DNA from: a virus
Reading direction: 5' to 3' (one strand)
Length of the DNA stretch: 34,588 bases
Virus record (IMG/VR): IMGVR_UViG_3300010389_000060
Location: 1 to 34,588 of that record
Each line of letters starts with the position of its first letter. Within the stretch, counting starts at the first letter, position 1. The notes beneath the pieces are model-generated. The model had not been told where the DNA came from. It ran no database searches and saw only the letters and a program-made list of their open reading frames with translations. Shown one piece after another: positions 21,251 through 28,765 of the stretch. A program made the position numbers and the translations under genes.

Positions 21251-22009
21251 CTAGAAGCGTGCGAACGACACCATGAAGGTGATCGCTCCGGACGAGCCTG
21301 CGGTGCTGGCCGTGACCCGCAGGTACTGGTTGACGGTGCCGGTCACGGCCGACAGTTGAGAAGTGATGGTCGACGCACCGACAGCGGTGAACGTGACGAG
21401 GTCGGCCCAGACGGCGTCGTCGGCCGAGTGCTGGACCTTGATGGTGGTCGCCCCGTCGACGGTGTTGGCCGGGACGTGAAGCAGAGCCGCTCCGCCGTTG
21501 GTGCTCGACGCGCCGTTGTCGACCGAGGCGAGGTTGCCGAGCGAGCCGTGCGCGATCGACGCGCCGGTCGTGAGCTGCACGGCGGACGCCACACCGAAGT
21601 CGACGTTGTTCGCCGGGTCGGCGGAGCACTGGAAGTCGGCGGTCAGCGAGTTCACGTCAGCGACCGGTGTCGCCATCGTGTAGCTGGTCTCGTTCGCTCG
21701 GGCGATGACCGCCCGGTTCCCGATCGTGCCGCCCTCGATCGCGACGGTCAGCACCGGGTGGGTGGCCGAGCCGAGGATCGCTTCGAACTCCTTGTCGGAC
21801 GTCCCGGCGGTGTCGGTGGCGTCGATCAGTCCGGCGAACGAGAGCGTGCCGGATGCCTGCGATGCGATGAACGCCCGAGACGACGCCCCGTAGACTGTCG
21901 TCTCGGCGGTGTCCTGCGTGTGGGTGATGTCGGTCGAGTTCAGGTAGGCGCTCATGTCGAACTCGTCCAGGTAGACGGACGTGGACTTGCCGTGCTGGAA
22001 CGTGGGCAT
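21251..22009 (-). CDS. Major tail protein 2, larger paralog
   Basis: 252 aa from ATG 22009 (GGAG upstream). Its first 150 residues follow the same order as major tail protein 1 (MPTFQHGKSTSVYLDEFDMS, DTAETTVYGASSRAFIASQA, FAGLIDATDTAGTSDKEFEA, ADVNSLTADFQC). The C-terminal 100 residues are an added Thr/Ala-rich beta domain (STNGGAALLHVPANTVDGAT, NQYLRVTASTAGSSGAITFM) that would decorate the tube. It may be the main tube protein, with the shorter one a partner or end piece. Confidence 0.78.
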   Translation of the reverse strand: MPTFQHGKSTSVYLDEFDMSAYLNSTDITHTQDTAETTVYGASSRAFIASQASGTLSFAGLIDATDTAGTSDKEFEAILGSATHPVLTVAIEGGTIGNRAVIARANETSYTMATPVADVNSLTADFQCSADPANNVDFGVASAVQLTTGASIAHGSLGNLASVDNGASSTNGGAALLHVPANTVDGATTIKVQHSADDAVWADLVTFTAVGASTITSQLSAVTGTVNQYLRVTASTAGSSGAITFMVSFARF

Positions 22010-22012
22010 CTG

Positions 22013-22195
22013 CTACTCCTCCTCGTCAGCCGGAGCGGCTGCGGTCTTGCCCGCCGGGGTCAGGTAGCCGTCGTCGACGAGCCACTTCACGGTCTTCGCT
22101 GCGGCGTCGAGGGTGTCGCCGGGTTCGTAGCGCTTGTCGCCGATGTCGATCCCGGCGTCGCCGCTCGGGCCTCCGGTGACTGTGTAGCGTGGCAT
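22013..22195 (-). CDS. Small phage protein (60 aa) before the tail genes
   Basis: 60 aa from ATG 22195. GDKRYEPGDTLDAAAKTVKW and LVDDGYL is a pattern seen in small head-tail-region phage proteins. The tail is acidic (PADEEE). Its ribosome binding site lies in the hairpin at 22199-22234, so translation may be controlled by structure. Confidence 0.65.
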   Translation of the reverse strand: MPRYTVTGGPSGDAGIDIGDKRYEPGDTLDAAAKTVKWLVDDGYLTPAGKTAAAPADEEE

Positions 22196-22198
22196 CTA

Positions 22199-22234
22199 GC
22201 CTCCCTGGACATGGGTGTCCCCCGTCAGGGAGGC
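22199..22234 (-). promoter_or_regulatory. Hairpin covering the ribosome binding site of the 22195 gene
   Basis: GCCTCCCTG pairs with CAGGGAGGC (9 bp), with a nested GGACA/TGTCC in the loop. The 3' arm contains GGGAGG just before TAG-ATG, so the stem would hide the site. It could equally be a terminator for the upstream unit. Confidence 0.55.
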
Positions 22235-22286
22235 CACCGGGGCACGGGGCGACTCAGCGCACTACCGGGGAGTCTAGGAGAACGAC

Positions 22287-22313
22287 GAAGCCCCCGCCAG
22301 AGGCGGAGGCTTC
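22287..22313 (-). terminator. Terminator after the 410-aa zinc-finger gene
   Basis: A 12-bp stem with one mismatch (GAAGCCTCCGCC, loop TCT, GGCGGGGGCTTC), followed on the minus strand by GTCGTTCTCC. It lies 23 nt after the gene's stop and isolates it from the tail genes. Confidence 0.65.
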
Positions 22314-22335
22314 ACCGGGGGGATCGGGGTGTCGA

Positions 22336-23568
22336 TCAGGCGGCGACCTCGACTGCGGCTCGGGCGATGATCTCGCCCTTGGTCGGGCGGGTGAAGAAGC
22401 CGAACTTGTCGTCGTCCTGGCTGACCTCGATGCGGGCCATGAAGGCGATCCGGTCGCCACGACCGGCCTCGGCCTCGATCTCGTCGTCGTCCTTCCAGGA
22501 CCCGTCCTCGTTCCACGGCGACCCGGCCTCGCAGTCCTTCGGGAGGGTGCCCCAGCACGCCCAGCCCTCGTCGGTCTCGACCCGGATCTTCGTGGTGGTG
22601 CCCCAGTCGGTGTCGACGTTGCGGACGGTGGTGATGATGCCCTCGATCCGGATGCGCTTGTCGGTGACGGGGACCGGGGCGGCTTCGGCCTTGCGGGCTT
22701 CCTCGGCGGCACGCTTGGCGGCGGCGGCGGCCATCTTGTCGCGCCATGCCTCGGCACCGGCCGGGGCGTAGGAAGCGATCCCGAGGCCTCGTGCGCCGAT
22801 GGTGTCGGACTCGGCGAGGCGGCGCATATTCGCTCCGAAGTCGCCGTCGCCCGAGTCGTTCAGCATCCAGTCGATGACCTCGTCGACCGTGTGGCGGGCG
22901 GCGGGTGCCTCGGCGAGCTGCTTGCGGATGTACTCGTAGCTCTTGCCCCCGATCGCCCCGGTGAGGATGGCGTGGACGACCTGCTTGGTCGGGGTGCCGG
23001 TCTCGCCGTTGGCCTTGTGGTAGCCGATGGTGCAGGCCTCGATGGCGGCGGCGATGACCATGCGGGTCGGGTACACCTTCGGGACCGTCCCGGCGTCCGG
23101 CGTGTTGAGGGCGTCGGACAGCCAGGTGAGCATCTCGGGGTTCCGGCCGAGGAAGTCTTGGGCGCACGATCCGCCGACGTGGATCAGGTCGGTGCCGTCG
23201 GTGACGACGACGATCTTGTTGCGGCGGACGTTGCGGTGGCAGTGGTCGCAGCGGGTGGCGTCGAGGTCGTCGCCGATCTCGATGGTGTCGTCGATGGTGA
23301 GGACCAGGCCGGTGTCGATGGCGGTGAAGTCGATCACGGCGACCGGGGTGTAGTCACCGAGGGCGAAGTCGCCGGTGGTGGTCAGGGTCAGGTGCCACTC
23401 GGCGAGGTTGTCGTCGGTCTCGGGGACCTCGACCCAGGTGTAGTCGAGCGTGCCGTTGAGGCCCTTCTTGTCGGCCCGTGCCTGGAGGGCGTCGAGCTTC
23501 TCGATGACGCAGGCCAGGTGGGCAGCGTATTCGTACTTGCGGGTGATGGTGGTGGTGTTCGTTGCCAT
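22336..23568 (-). CDS. Zinc-finger protein (410 aa), moron-like, leaderless
   Basis: Starts at ATG 23568, 6 nt after a TACACT box. Residues about 105-140 hold RCDHCHRNVRRNKIVVV and HVGGSCAQDFLGRN, a zinc-binding pattern found in phage and plasmid proteins that handle nucleic acid. The middle (AIEACTIGYHKANGETGTPT) is helical; residues about 255-285 are an Ala/Lys/Glu-rich linker; the C-terminus (DKRIRIEGIITTVRNVDTDW) looks like a beta-barrel. It is an early-type gene inside the late run, with its own promoter and terminator. Function unknown. Confidence 0.7.
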   Translation of the reverse strand: MATNTTTITRKYEYAAHLACVIEKLDALQARADKKGLNGTLDYTWVEVPETDDNLAEWHLTLTTTGDFALGDYTPVAVIDFTAIDTGLVLTIDDTIEIGDDLDATRCDHCHRNVRRNKIVVVTDGTDLIHVGGSCAQDFLGRNPEMLTWLSDALNTPDAGTVPKVYPTRMVIAAAIEACTIGYHKANGETGTPTKQVVHAILTGAIGGKSYEYIRKQLAEAPAARHTVDEVIDWMLNDSGDGDFGANMRRLAESDTIGARGLGIASYAPAGAEAWRDKMAAAAAKRAAEEARKAEAAPVPVTDKRIRIEGIITTVRNVDTDWGTTTKIRVETDEGWACWGTLPKDCEAGSPWNEDGSWKDDDEIEAEAGRGDRIAFMARIEVSQDDDKFGFFTRPTKGEIIARAAVEVAA

Positions 23569-23574
23569 GCGGAG

Positions 23575-23605
23575 AGTGTAACACCACTCCGGCACGGATT
23601 GACAA
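23575..23605 (-). promoter_or_regulatory. Promoter of the 23568 gene
   Basis: Minus strand: TACACT (23580-23575), 6 nt before ATG. TTGTCA (23605-23600) lies 19 bp upstream, within an exact TTGACAA/TTGTCAA dyad at 23599-23605. It matches the early promoters of the left arm rather than the late genes around it. Confidence 0.7.
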
Positions 23606-23758
23606 CTATCCGGGGAGATTCACTTCCCGGCACCTCGGGCACATGACCCGGAAGGGAGCGTTCACCAACTCGGCGAGCAGCTTCCCGCACGCCGAACAGC
23701 GCAGCTCGGCGGGCCATCTCGACTCGACGTCGTCGCCGTATGGGTCAGGTGACCTCAC
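23606..23758 (-). CDS. Com-like zinc-ribbon protein (50 aa)
   Basis: GTG 23758 lies inside the 3' end of the tail-terminator gene. The product ends LRCSACGKLLAELVNAPFRV MCPRCREVNLPG: two CxxC pairs, CGKLLA and CPRCxxxN, the pattern of phage Mu Com. In Mu, Com binds the mom mRNA and opens its translation start. Here the gene after it is not a recognisable mom, so the role is open; a regulator of the next mRNA is one possibility. Its stop overlaps the -35 region of the next promoter. Confidence 0.65.
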   Translation of the reverse strand: MRSPDPYGDDVESRWPAELRCSACGKLLAELVNAPFRVMCPRCREVNLPG

Positions 23759-24155
23759 GGGTCACGAGGAAGTTCACGACGTGCAGCATCCGGTCTTGGT
23801 CGTCTCGGTTGAGAGCGAACGGCGACTGCACCGGGTCGGCCAACAGGTAGCGGGTCGACCCGATCGTCTCGTTGTCGATCAGGCACAGCGCCACCCAGAC
23901 GTCGGTGCACAGCGCCTCCGATGTCGAGTAGGCGGCGGCGCGTGCCACGACCTGAAGGCCTCGGGTCTCGACGGGCGGTGCCGAGTTCGTTCCGAACACC
24001 AGCTCCGGGGCGGTGCCGCCGGTCTCGTACAAGGCGACGAGCGTGTCCGGCGTGTCGGGGCGGCGACCGAGGAACAGGTTGGTGCCGAGGGTGAGGTCTT
24101 GGGCGGGGATGGTCGCGGCGGCGAGGTGCGTGCCGATGTCGTCGAGGAAAGCCAT
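23745..24155 (-). CDS. Tail terminator (probable)
   Basis: 136 aa from ATG 24155 (TGATG overlap). MAFLDDIGTHLAAATI, TLVALYETGGTAPELVFG and TRGLQVVARAAAYSTSEA match the order of siphophage tail-terminator proteins, which cap the tail tube before it joins the head. Gene order between the HK97 gp10-like protein and the tail proteins agrees. Confidence 0.7.
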   Translation of the reverse strand: MAFLDDIGTHLAAATIPAQDLTLGTNLFLGRRPDTPDTLVALYETGGTAPELVFGTNSAPPVETRGLQVVARAAAYSTSEALCTDVWVALCLIDNETIGSTRYLLADPVQSPFALNRDDQDRMLHVVNFLVTREVT

Positions 24156-24565
24156 CAGCGGATGCCCTTCGACGCAGCGACCGCCTTGGCGATGATCTTC
24201 TCGGCTTTCTTGCCGACCTGCCGAGACGGGAACTCCAGATACTTCGGGCCTCGACCCTGGCCGGGAGCGACGGGGCTGCCACCCTTCGACTTCGGCGGGT
24301 GCGACAGCGTCTCGTCCTCGTGTTGGACCAGGGCGTATGGGGCGGCGGGTCCGCCGTACCCGATCTCGCCGGTGATCGTCTGGCCGCGGGTCTCGACGCT
24401 GGTGGTCTGCGAGCGAGACAGCGTGCCGGTGTCGAAGGGGACCAGCTCGTCGGCGCGTGCGCCGATCTCCAGGAGGATCTGACCGACGCCGAGCTTCACG
24501 CCTCGCTTCACGCCGAGCGACGTGGAGCGGGCGACCTTGTCGAAGTCGGAGACGACTCGGCTCAT
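24155..24565 (-). CDS. HK97 gp10-like head-tail protein
   Basis: 136 aa from ATG 24565 (ATGA overlap). A basic helical N-terminus leads to ADELVPFDTGTLSRSQTTSV, then YGGPAAPYALVQHEDETLSH and a basic C-terminal helix (KKAEKIIAKAVAASKGIR): the pattern of the gp10-like tail-completion family. Confidence 0.78.
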   Translation of the reverse strand: MSRVVSDFDKVARSTSLGVKRGVKLGVGQILLEIGARADELVPFDTGTLSRSQTTSVETRGQTITGEIGYGGPAAPYALVQHEDETLSHPPKSKGGSPVAPGQGRGPKYLEFPSRQVGKKAEKIIAKAVAASKGIR

Positions 24566-24927
24566 CGGCTGACCCTCCCGACGTAGACGACCTGGCCGAC
24601 CTGACCGAGCGGGTCGGCAAGCGTCTCGACCGCGACGATCGGGCGCGTGCCGGACACCGGAGCGGGGAGGGTGATCTCGTCGCCGGTGTCGATCGACAGC
24701 GTCCGGTCCGGGATGAAGACCTTGTACTCGACCGTCACGTCGGCGTTCACACCGGGCGGCTGATCGAGGGTCCGTTCGATGTAGCAGTCGTAGGTCGTGG
24801 CGTCGCCGGTGAACGTCGCCTCGCCGTAGTTGTTCAGCGTCGACGACGTGCGCGTGCTGACCTGCTGCGGCGTCATGTTGACCCGGAGCGCCGTGGCGAA
24901 CACGTCGGACGAAGCAGCGCCGGTCAT
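24562..24927 (-). CDS. Head-tail stopper (probable)
   Basis: 121 aa from ATG 24927. The product is beta-rich (YGEATFTGDATTYDCYIERT, VTVEYKVFIPDRTLSIDTGD, EITLPAP) in the usual stopper slot between the connector and gp10-like genes. ATGA overlaps occur on both sides. Assigned mainly from order. Confidence 0.6.
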   Translation of the reverse strand: MTGAASSDVFATALRVNMTPQQVSTRTSSTLNNYGEATFTGDATTYDCYIERTLDQPPGVNADVTVEYKVFIPDRTLSIDTGDEITLPAPVSGTRPIVAVETLADPLGQVGQVVYVGRVSR

Positions 24928-25412
24928 GACAGAGTGTCGTCGTCGATCCCGGCGTCGGCTCGGGCTGGGCCTGCGCCATAGTCGGACGTGTTGGCGAACT
25001 GGCCCGAGGTGAAGAACGGGTCGACCCGGTCGGCGTTGTCGCGGTCGATCCGCTTGTCGGAGACCGAGATGCCTCCGGCATACGGGACCGGCACGAGGTT
25101 CTCACGTCCGGCGAGGACCCGAAGCTGCTCGGCCTGGGTGCGGGCGTTGTCGGCCTTCTGCGACAGGTCGACGCGCATGTCGCCGATCGCCTGGTTGGCG
25201 AGGCGGCTGAACTTCGAGGCGATCGCCAGCATGACCCGGTAGGCGACGGTGTAGAGGTCCGTCGTCGCCGTGTCGGAGCCGGTGACCTGCGAGTTGGTCC
25301 AGGCGATCTCCTCGTCGGAGACGAGCTGGTCGTTCGTGTCGGTGTCGCCGACCAAGAACCGGATCGAGTCGCGTGCGTTCGTTGCCGGGTCTCCGGAGTA
25401 GGTCCACGTCAT
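24924..25412 (-). CDS. Head-tail connector, gp6-like
   Basis: 162 aa from ATG 25412. DPATNARDSIRFLVGDTDTN, DQLVSDEEIAWT and YTVAYRVMLAIASKFSRLA fit the helical gp6-like adaptor that binds the portal. TAGGAT 6 nt before the ATG suggests a fresh transcript after the capsid terminator. Confidence 0.8.
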   Translation of the reverse strand: MTWTYSGDPATNARDSIRFLVGDTDTNDQLVSDEEIAWTNSQVTGSDTATTDLYTVAYRVMLAIASKFSRLANQAIGDMRVDLSQKADNARTQAEQLRVLAGRENLVPVPYAGGISVSDKRIDRDNADRVDPFFTSGQFANTSDYGAGPARADAGIDDDTLS

Positions 25413-25418
25413 GCGGTC

Positions 25419-25447
25419 ATCCTACGCCACGACGCCGGACGCGTCAG
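25419..25447 (-). promoter_or_regulatory. Promoter of the connector gene
   Basis: Minus strand: CTGACG (25447-25442), 17 bp, TAGGAT (25424-25419), 6 nt to ATG 25412. It directly follows the capsid terminator, restarting transcription of the connector and tail genes. Confidence 0.6.
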
Positions 25448-25457
25448 CAGAGACGCG

Positions 25458-25502
25458 CAACAGCCCGCCCGGAAAGGAGAACGAAAACCGGGCGGGCTGT
25501 TG
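25458..25502 (-). terminator. Strong hairpin after the major capsid gene
   Basis: A perfect 15-bp stem (CAACAGCCCGCCCGG/CCGGGCGGGCTGTTG, 15-nt loop) with no T-run, 30 nt after the capsid stop. It probably ends or attenuates capsid transcripts. Confidence 0.78.
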
Positions 25503-25532
25503 GGGTGTTGGGTGTGGGAACTACCCGAAGCG

Positions 25533-26486
25533 TCAGGCGACGCAGTTCGAGAAGAAGTACCCGAGGGCGCTGGAGACGACCTTGAAGTCCCAGGCGGACT
25601 GGATCTCAAGGCGGTCGGCGCGGAGGTGGTCCATGCGGAACCGGCTGACGCTCGTCGAGGTGCCGATGCCGCCGCTGTTGGCGAGACCGGTCCAGGAGAA
25701 GTTGTAGCCAGCCGAGGGCTGCATGAGACCGGCGGACGCCGGGACGTAGGCGAGGAGCATGTCCTTGTCGCCGATCTGGGCGTAGGACGCCGTGGCACCC
25801 TCGTCCGCCGAGTTGACGATGCTGCCCATGACGTGCAGCTCGTCGAGACCGAGGACCCGAGCGATCAGGTCGGTGGTCATGGACTCGCTGGTCGTGTACT
25901 TGTAGCGCTCGACGATGTCGGTGTGGTTCTTCAGGATCGAGAAGACCGCATAGCTGCACACGCCGACGTTCGGGCGGTAGCCGGTGTTGGTGAGCATCGT
26001 GTTGATGCCCGCCTGCACGTCGCCGATCGGGTCCGAACCCGAGGCCGACCAGAGGGTCGACGGGGTGATGTCGGTGTCCCAGATGCCGGTGCCGAAGTAG
26101 TTGGTCGCCCAGTCGCGCTCCTGGCGGATCAGCATCTGCTGGGCGAGGAAGCGGGTGGCGTCCTGGTCCATGTTGAGCGGGGCGTCAGCGTTCGCTCGGG
26201 TCTGGTCGCCGATGTCCTTGTGCAGCGCCCACACGTTCGCCGAGTAGCTGTCGGTCGAGAGGCCGTAGCCCGAACCGGCGGACTCGGTGCCGTCGGCGCG
26301 GTACTGGACCTCGTCGCGGAAGAAGTCGGCCTGCGTGTAGGTGAAGAACTTGTCGGACTGCTTCGTCACCGGAACGCTCGGGAACACCTTGCCAGCGACG
26401 AAGTGGTCCGCCTCCTGCATGTAGGCGACCGAGATGCCGGTGAGGATCGCGTCGACATGGACGTCGGATTGAGTTGGCTGAGGCAT
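25533..26486 (-). CDS. Major capsid protein
   Basis: 317 aa from ATG 26486. An N-terminal arm (VHVDAILTGISVAYMQEADH) leads to FVAGKVFPSVPVTKQSDKFF, then DFFRDEVQYRADGTESAGSG and a long domain rich in helices (FLAQQMLIRQERDWATNYFG). The pattern matches major capsid proteins of metagenomic and Mu-/P22-like phages. It is preceded by a decoration gene and followed by a strong hairpin. Confidence 0.85.
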   Translation of the reverse strand: MPQPTQSDVHVDAILTGISVAYMQEADHFVAGKVFPSVPVTKQSDKFFTYTQADFFRDEVQYRADGTESAGSGYGLSTDSYSANVWALHKDIGDQTRANADAPLNMDQDATRFLAQQMLIRQERDWATNYFGTGIWDTDITPSTLWSASGSDPIGDVQAGINTMLTNTGYRPNVGVCSYAVFSILKNHTDIVERYKYTTSESMTTDLIARVLGLDELHVMGSIVNSADEGATASYAQIGDKDMLLAYVPASAGLMQPSAGYNFSWTGLANSGGIGTSTSVSRFRMDHLRADRLEIQSAWDFKVVSSALGYFFSNCVA

Positions 26487-26872
26487 CAGCTAGCCCTCCC
26501 GTTCGAGATGTTGATGAATGCGGTCTGGAGCGTGCCAGCGGCTCCGGCCGTGATGGCCTGGCCGCAGGTGTAGACGGTGGTCTCGGTGCCGACGGTGAGC
26601 GGCTGTGCCTGCCCGTCCGCCGAGGTGCCGATGACGTCGCCCGCGGCGAGCGTGGCGTCGGCGGACACCTTCGAAAGACCGAACACGGTGATCTGGGCGC
26701 TCTCGCCCGAGGCCGGGGTGTTCTGGAGGACGCCGATCGGGACGTCGGTGACGGCGGAGCAGACGTTGACGGTCGACTCGCTTGCGAGCTTCACGAAGTG
26801 GTACTGCTTGCCGGAGAGGTCAGCGGCAGCGGTGAGCGTGCCGATGTTGATCTGCGGGGACTCGTATGCCAT
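26486..26872 (-). CDS. Capsid decoration protein, DUF2190-like
   Basis: 128 aa from ATG 26872 with GAGG upstream. INIGTLTAAADLSGKQYHFV, VPIGVLQNTPASGESAQITV, FGLSKVSADATLAAGDVIGT and AITAGAAGTLQTAFI follow the order of DUF2190/decoration proteins that stabilise the capsid. It overlaps the capsid start as TGATG. Confidence 0.78.
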   Translation of the reverse strand: MAYESPQINIGTLTAAADLSGKQYHFVKLASESTVNVCSAVTDVPIGVLQNTPASGESAQITVFGLSKVSADATLAAGDVIGTSADGQAQPLTVGTETTVYTCGQAITAGAAGTLQTAFINISNGRAS

Positions 26873-26877
26873 GAGCC

Positions 26878-27519
26878 TCAGCCCTTCCCGCCGACGTAGT
26901 CAGCGTAGAGGTCGGGACGATCGGCAGCCACGGCCGCCATCGCCTGATGAATATTCTTCGCCTTGCCCTCGGCGACGAGGCCCTTGGCGAGGGTTTCGAT
27001 GGTGGACAGGGCGTCGCCGTCGCCGGGAGCGTCGGTGCCGAGTTCCTTCGTGACGTCCGCCTCGGCGAACGCGATCTGGCAAGCGTCGAAGACGGCGGCC
27101 ACAGCGTCACGCTGCTCGTCATCGAGCGAGCGCAGCACCGGGACGAAGTCGTCGGTCATGCCGGGGACCTGATCCCATCCGGCCACCTTGGCGGCGGCCT
27201 TCTCGATGTCGGCGGTCTCGGCGAGCGCGTCACGCTCGGCGGCAGCCTTTTCGAAGTGGGCGGTCATGTCGGTGAGGGCCTTCCGCAGATCGCCGAGTTC
27301 CTTCGCCAACGCTTCGTCAGCGACCGGGGCTTCGACGACCGGGTCGGCCGCGTGGGTGTCTTCCACGGGGTCCTTCTCCTGGTCGGTGATGAGGTCGGCG
27401 AACGCGTCGGAGATCGGGTCGTCGGCTTTCATGACGAGCCAGCCTTCGACGAGGGAGGCGGGGTGGTCGACCCCGGACACCTCGTCGAGTTCGAGATCTA
27501 CGAGTTGATGCGCTTGCAC
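26878..27519 (-). CDS. Head scaffold-like protein (213 aa)
   Basis: GTG 27519 is chosen because a good promoter ends 7 nt before it and LVDLELDEVSGVDHPASLVE is the usual opening of this family. The rest is acidic and helical (ELGDLRKALTDMTAHFEKAA, AERDALAETADIEKAAAK) with a basic end (GLVAEGKAKNIHQAMAAVAA), as in scaffolds. With the XkdF-type protease it would guide capsid assembly. Confidence 0.7.
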   Translation of the reverse strand: MQAHQLVDLELDEVSGVDHPASLVEGWLVMKADDPISDAFADLITDQEKDPVEDTHAADPVVEAPVADEALAKELGDLRKALTDMTAHFEKAAAERDALAETADIEKAAAKVAGWDQVPGMTDDFVPVLRSLDDEQRDAVAAVFDACQIAFAEADVTKELGTDAPGDGDALSTIETLAKGLVAEGKAKNIHQAMAAVAADRPDLYADYVGGKG

Positions 27520-27526
27520 GTCGTCG

Positions 27527-27555
27527 AGTGTAGGTGGCGAGTTTCGACGTGTCAG
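27527..27555 (-). promoter_or_regulatory. Promoter of the scaffold-capsid unit
   Basis: Minus strand: CTGACA (27555-27550), 17 bp, TACACT (27532-27527), 7 nt to GTG 27519. It is the best late promoter seen and would drive scaffold, decoration and capsid genes as a leaderless mRNA. Confidence 0.72.
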
Positions 27556-27562
27556 TAGAGGA

Positions 27563-28765
27563 CTACGAGACGGGGTTGATCGGCGCGATCCAGCCGTCGG
27601 CGAACTGGTAGCGGAACGGGTCGGTGATGGTGCCAGCACCGACCCGCACAGGTGGCTCGCCGATCGTCGGCACGACGCGGGTCTTGCATCGGCAGTTCGG
27701 ATGGGCGGGCGGGTTGCCTGATCCGCTCGGCCAGAAGAAGTCACCAGCGAGCGGGACCCGCGTGCCGCCGAGGGGGACGCAAATGTTGCACACGTCGAAC
27801 GGGCCAGTGATCCATTCTTTCTGCGACTCGGGTGCGACGACGCCCGAATCCATCAGCAGCTGGTTCTGGTACTGGATGCCCGCGTTCTGGGCGTAGGCGA
27901 TCTCGGTGCGAGCGATCGCTCGGGCGCGTGACCGACGCAGTCGATCCCCGTATCGCTGCATCGCTCGCTCGGCGACGCGAAGCGCGACGCTCGGTCGCTG
28001 GCCTGCGGCGATCTGCTCGAACGCGATCGCGTTGCCGTGCTTGATGACCGCGGCGGTGTATCGGTCGGTGAGTCCTCGAGTGTGGCCGACGTAGCGGGCG
28101 GCGAGGTCGGCACCGGTCGGGCGGGTCGGGGAGATGTCGTCGAGGATGGCGTAGATGGTCTGGGCGGTCTGTTGCGGGGTCAGGCCGGTGACGGTGCGTC
28201 CTGTGGTGAACGACTGTGACACGGTGAACGAGTCGGTGATGGCGGTCTCGATCGAGGTGCGGACTGTGGTGGTCAGGTCGTCGAGGATGGACTCGGAACG
28301 GAAGCGGGCGTAGATGCGGCCGGGTGCGTTCGGGTCGGTGCGGTCGAAGGTTCGGAGGTCGGCGTCCCATATGACCTCGCGTTTCGCCTTGCGGAGTTCC
28401 GCGGTCGAGCGCAGCATGACCGGCGACCCCAGGTCGTAGAGGACTCGATTGACGTCGCGGCGTTGCTGCTCGGCGGCGTCCTGTGCGCCTGATTGGAACG
28501 CTGCGAAGATCGGACGCTGGAGGATGTCGGGGTCGTCGGTGATGAGTTCTGCGATGCGAGCGGTGAGCGTGGCGATCGTGACTCGGTCGTAGATGTAGTC
28601 GACGAGCAGGTCGGTCGGGATGGCGTCCGCGATCTTCCCGACGGCCGTGGCGATGGTGCGTTCGGAGCCGTAGAGCTTGTCGGAGTCGACCGGTCGAAAC
28701 TCGGGGCGGTGGTTCTTGTAGACCTGGCCAGGATCACGGTCGCCCATGTCGACCCGGATGGTCAT
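27563..28765 (-). CDS. Minor head protein, Mu F-like
   Basis: 400 aa; ATG 28765 overlaps the previous stop (ATGA). The C-terminal half has the Mu F/SPP1 gp7 signature: ARAIARTEIAYAQNAGIQYQ, EWITGPFDVCNICVPLGGTR and NPPAHPNCRCKTRVVP. These proteins enter the procapsid and aid head assembly and DNA ejection. Confidence 0.85.
   Translation of the reverse strand: MTIRVDMGDRDPGQVYKNHRPEFRPVDSDKLYGSERTIATAVGKIADAIPTDLLVDYIYDRVTIATLTARIAELITDDPDILQRPIFAAFQSGAQDAAEQQRRDVNRVLYDLGSPVMLRSTAELRKAKREVIWDADLRTFDRTDPNAPGRIYARFRSESILDDLTTTVRTSIETAITDSFTVSQSFTTGRTVTGLTPQQTAQTIYAILDDISPTRPTGADLAARYVGHTRGLTDRYTAAVIKHGNAIAFEQIAAGQRPSVALRVAERAMQRYGDRLRRSRARAIARTEIAYAQNAGIQYQNQLLMDSGVVAPESQKEWITGPFDVCNICVPLGGTRVPLAGDFFWPSGSGNPPAHPNCRCKTRVVPTIGEPPVRVGAGTITDPFRYQFADGWIAPINPVS

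Noticed and set aside
21356-23646. Long plus-strand frames (471 and 485 codons) opposite the tail and zinc-finger genes
   Set aside because: Composition shadows of well-supported minus-strand genes; rich in Arg/Gly/Asp with no motifs.
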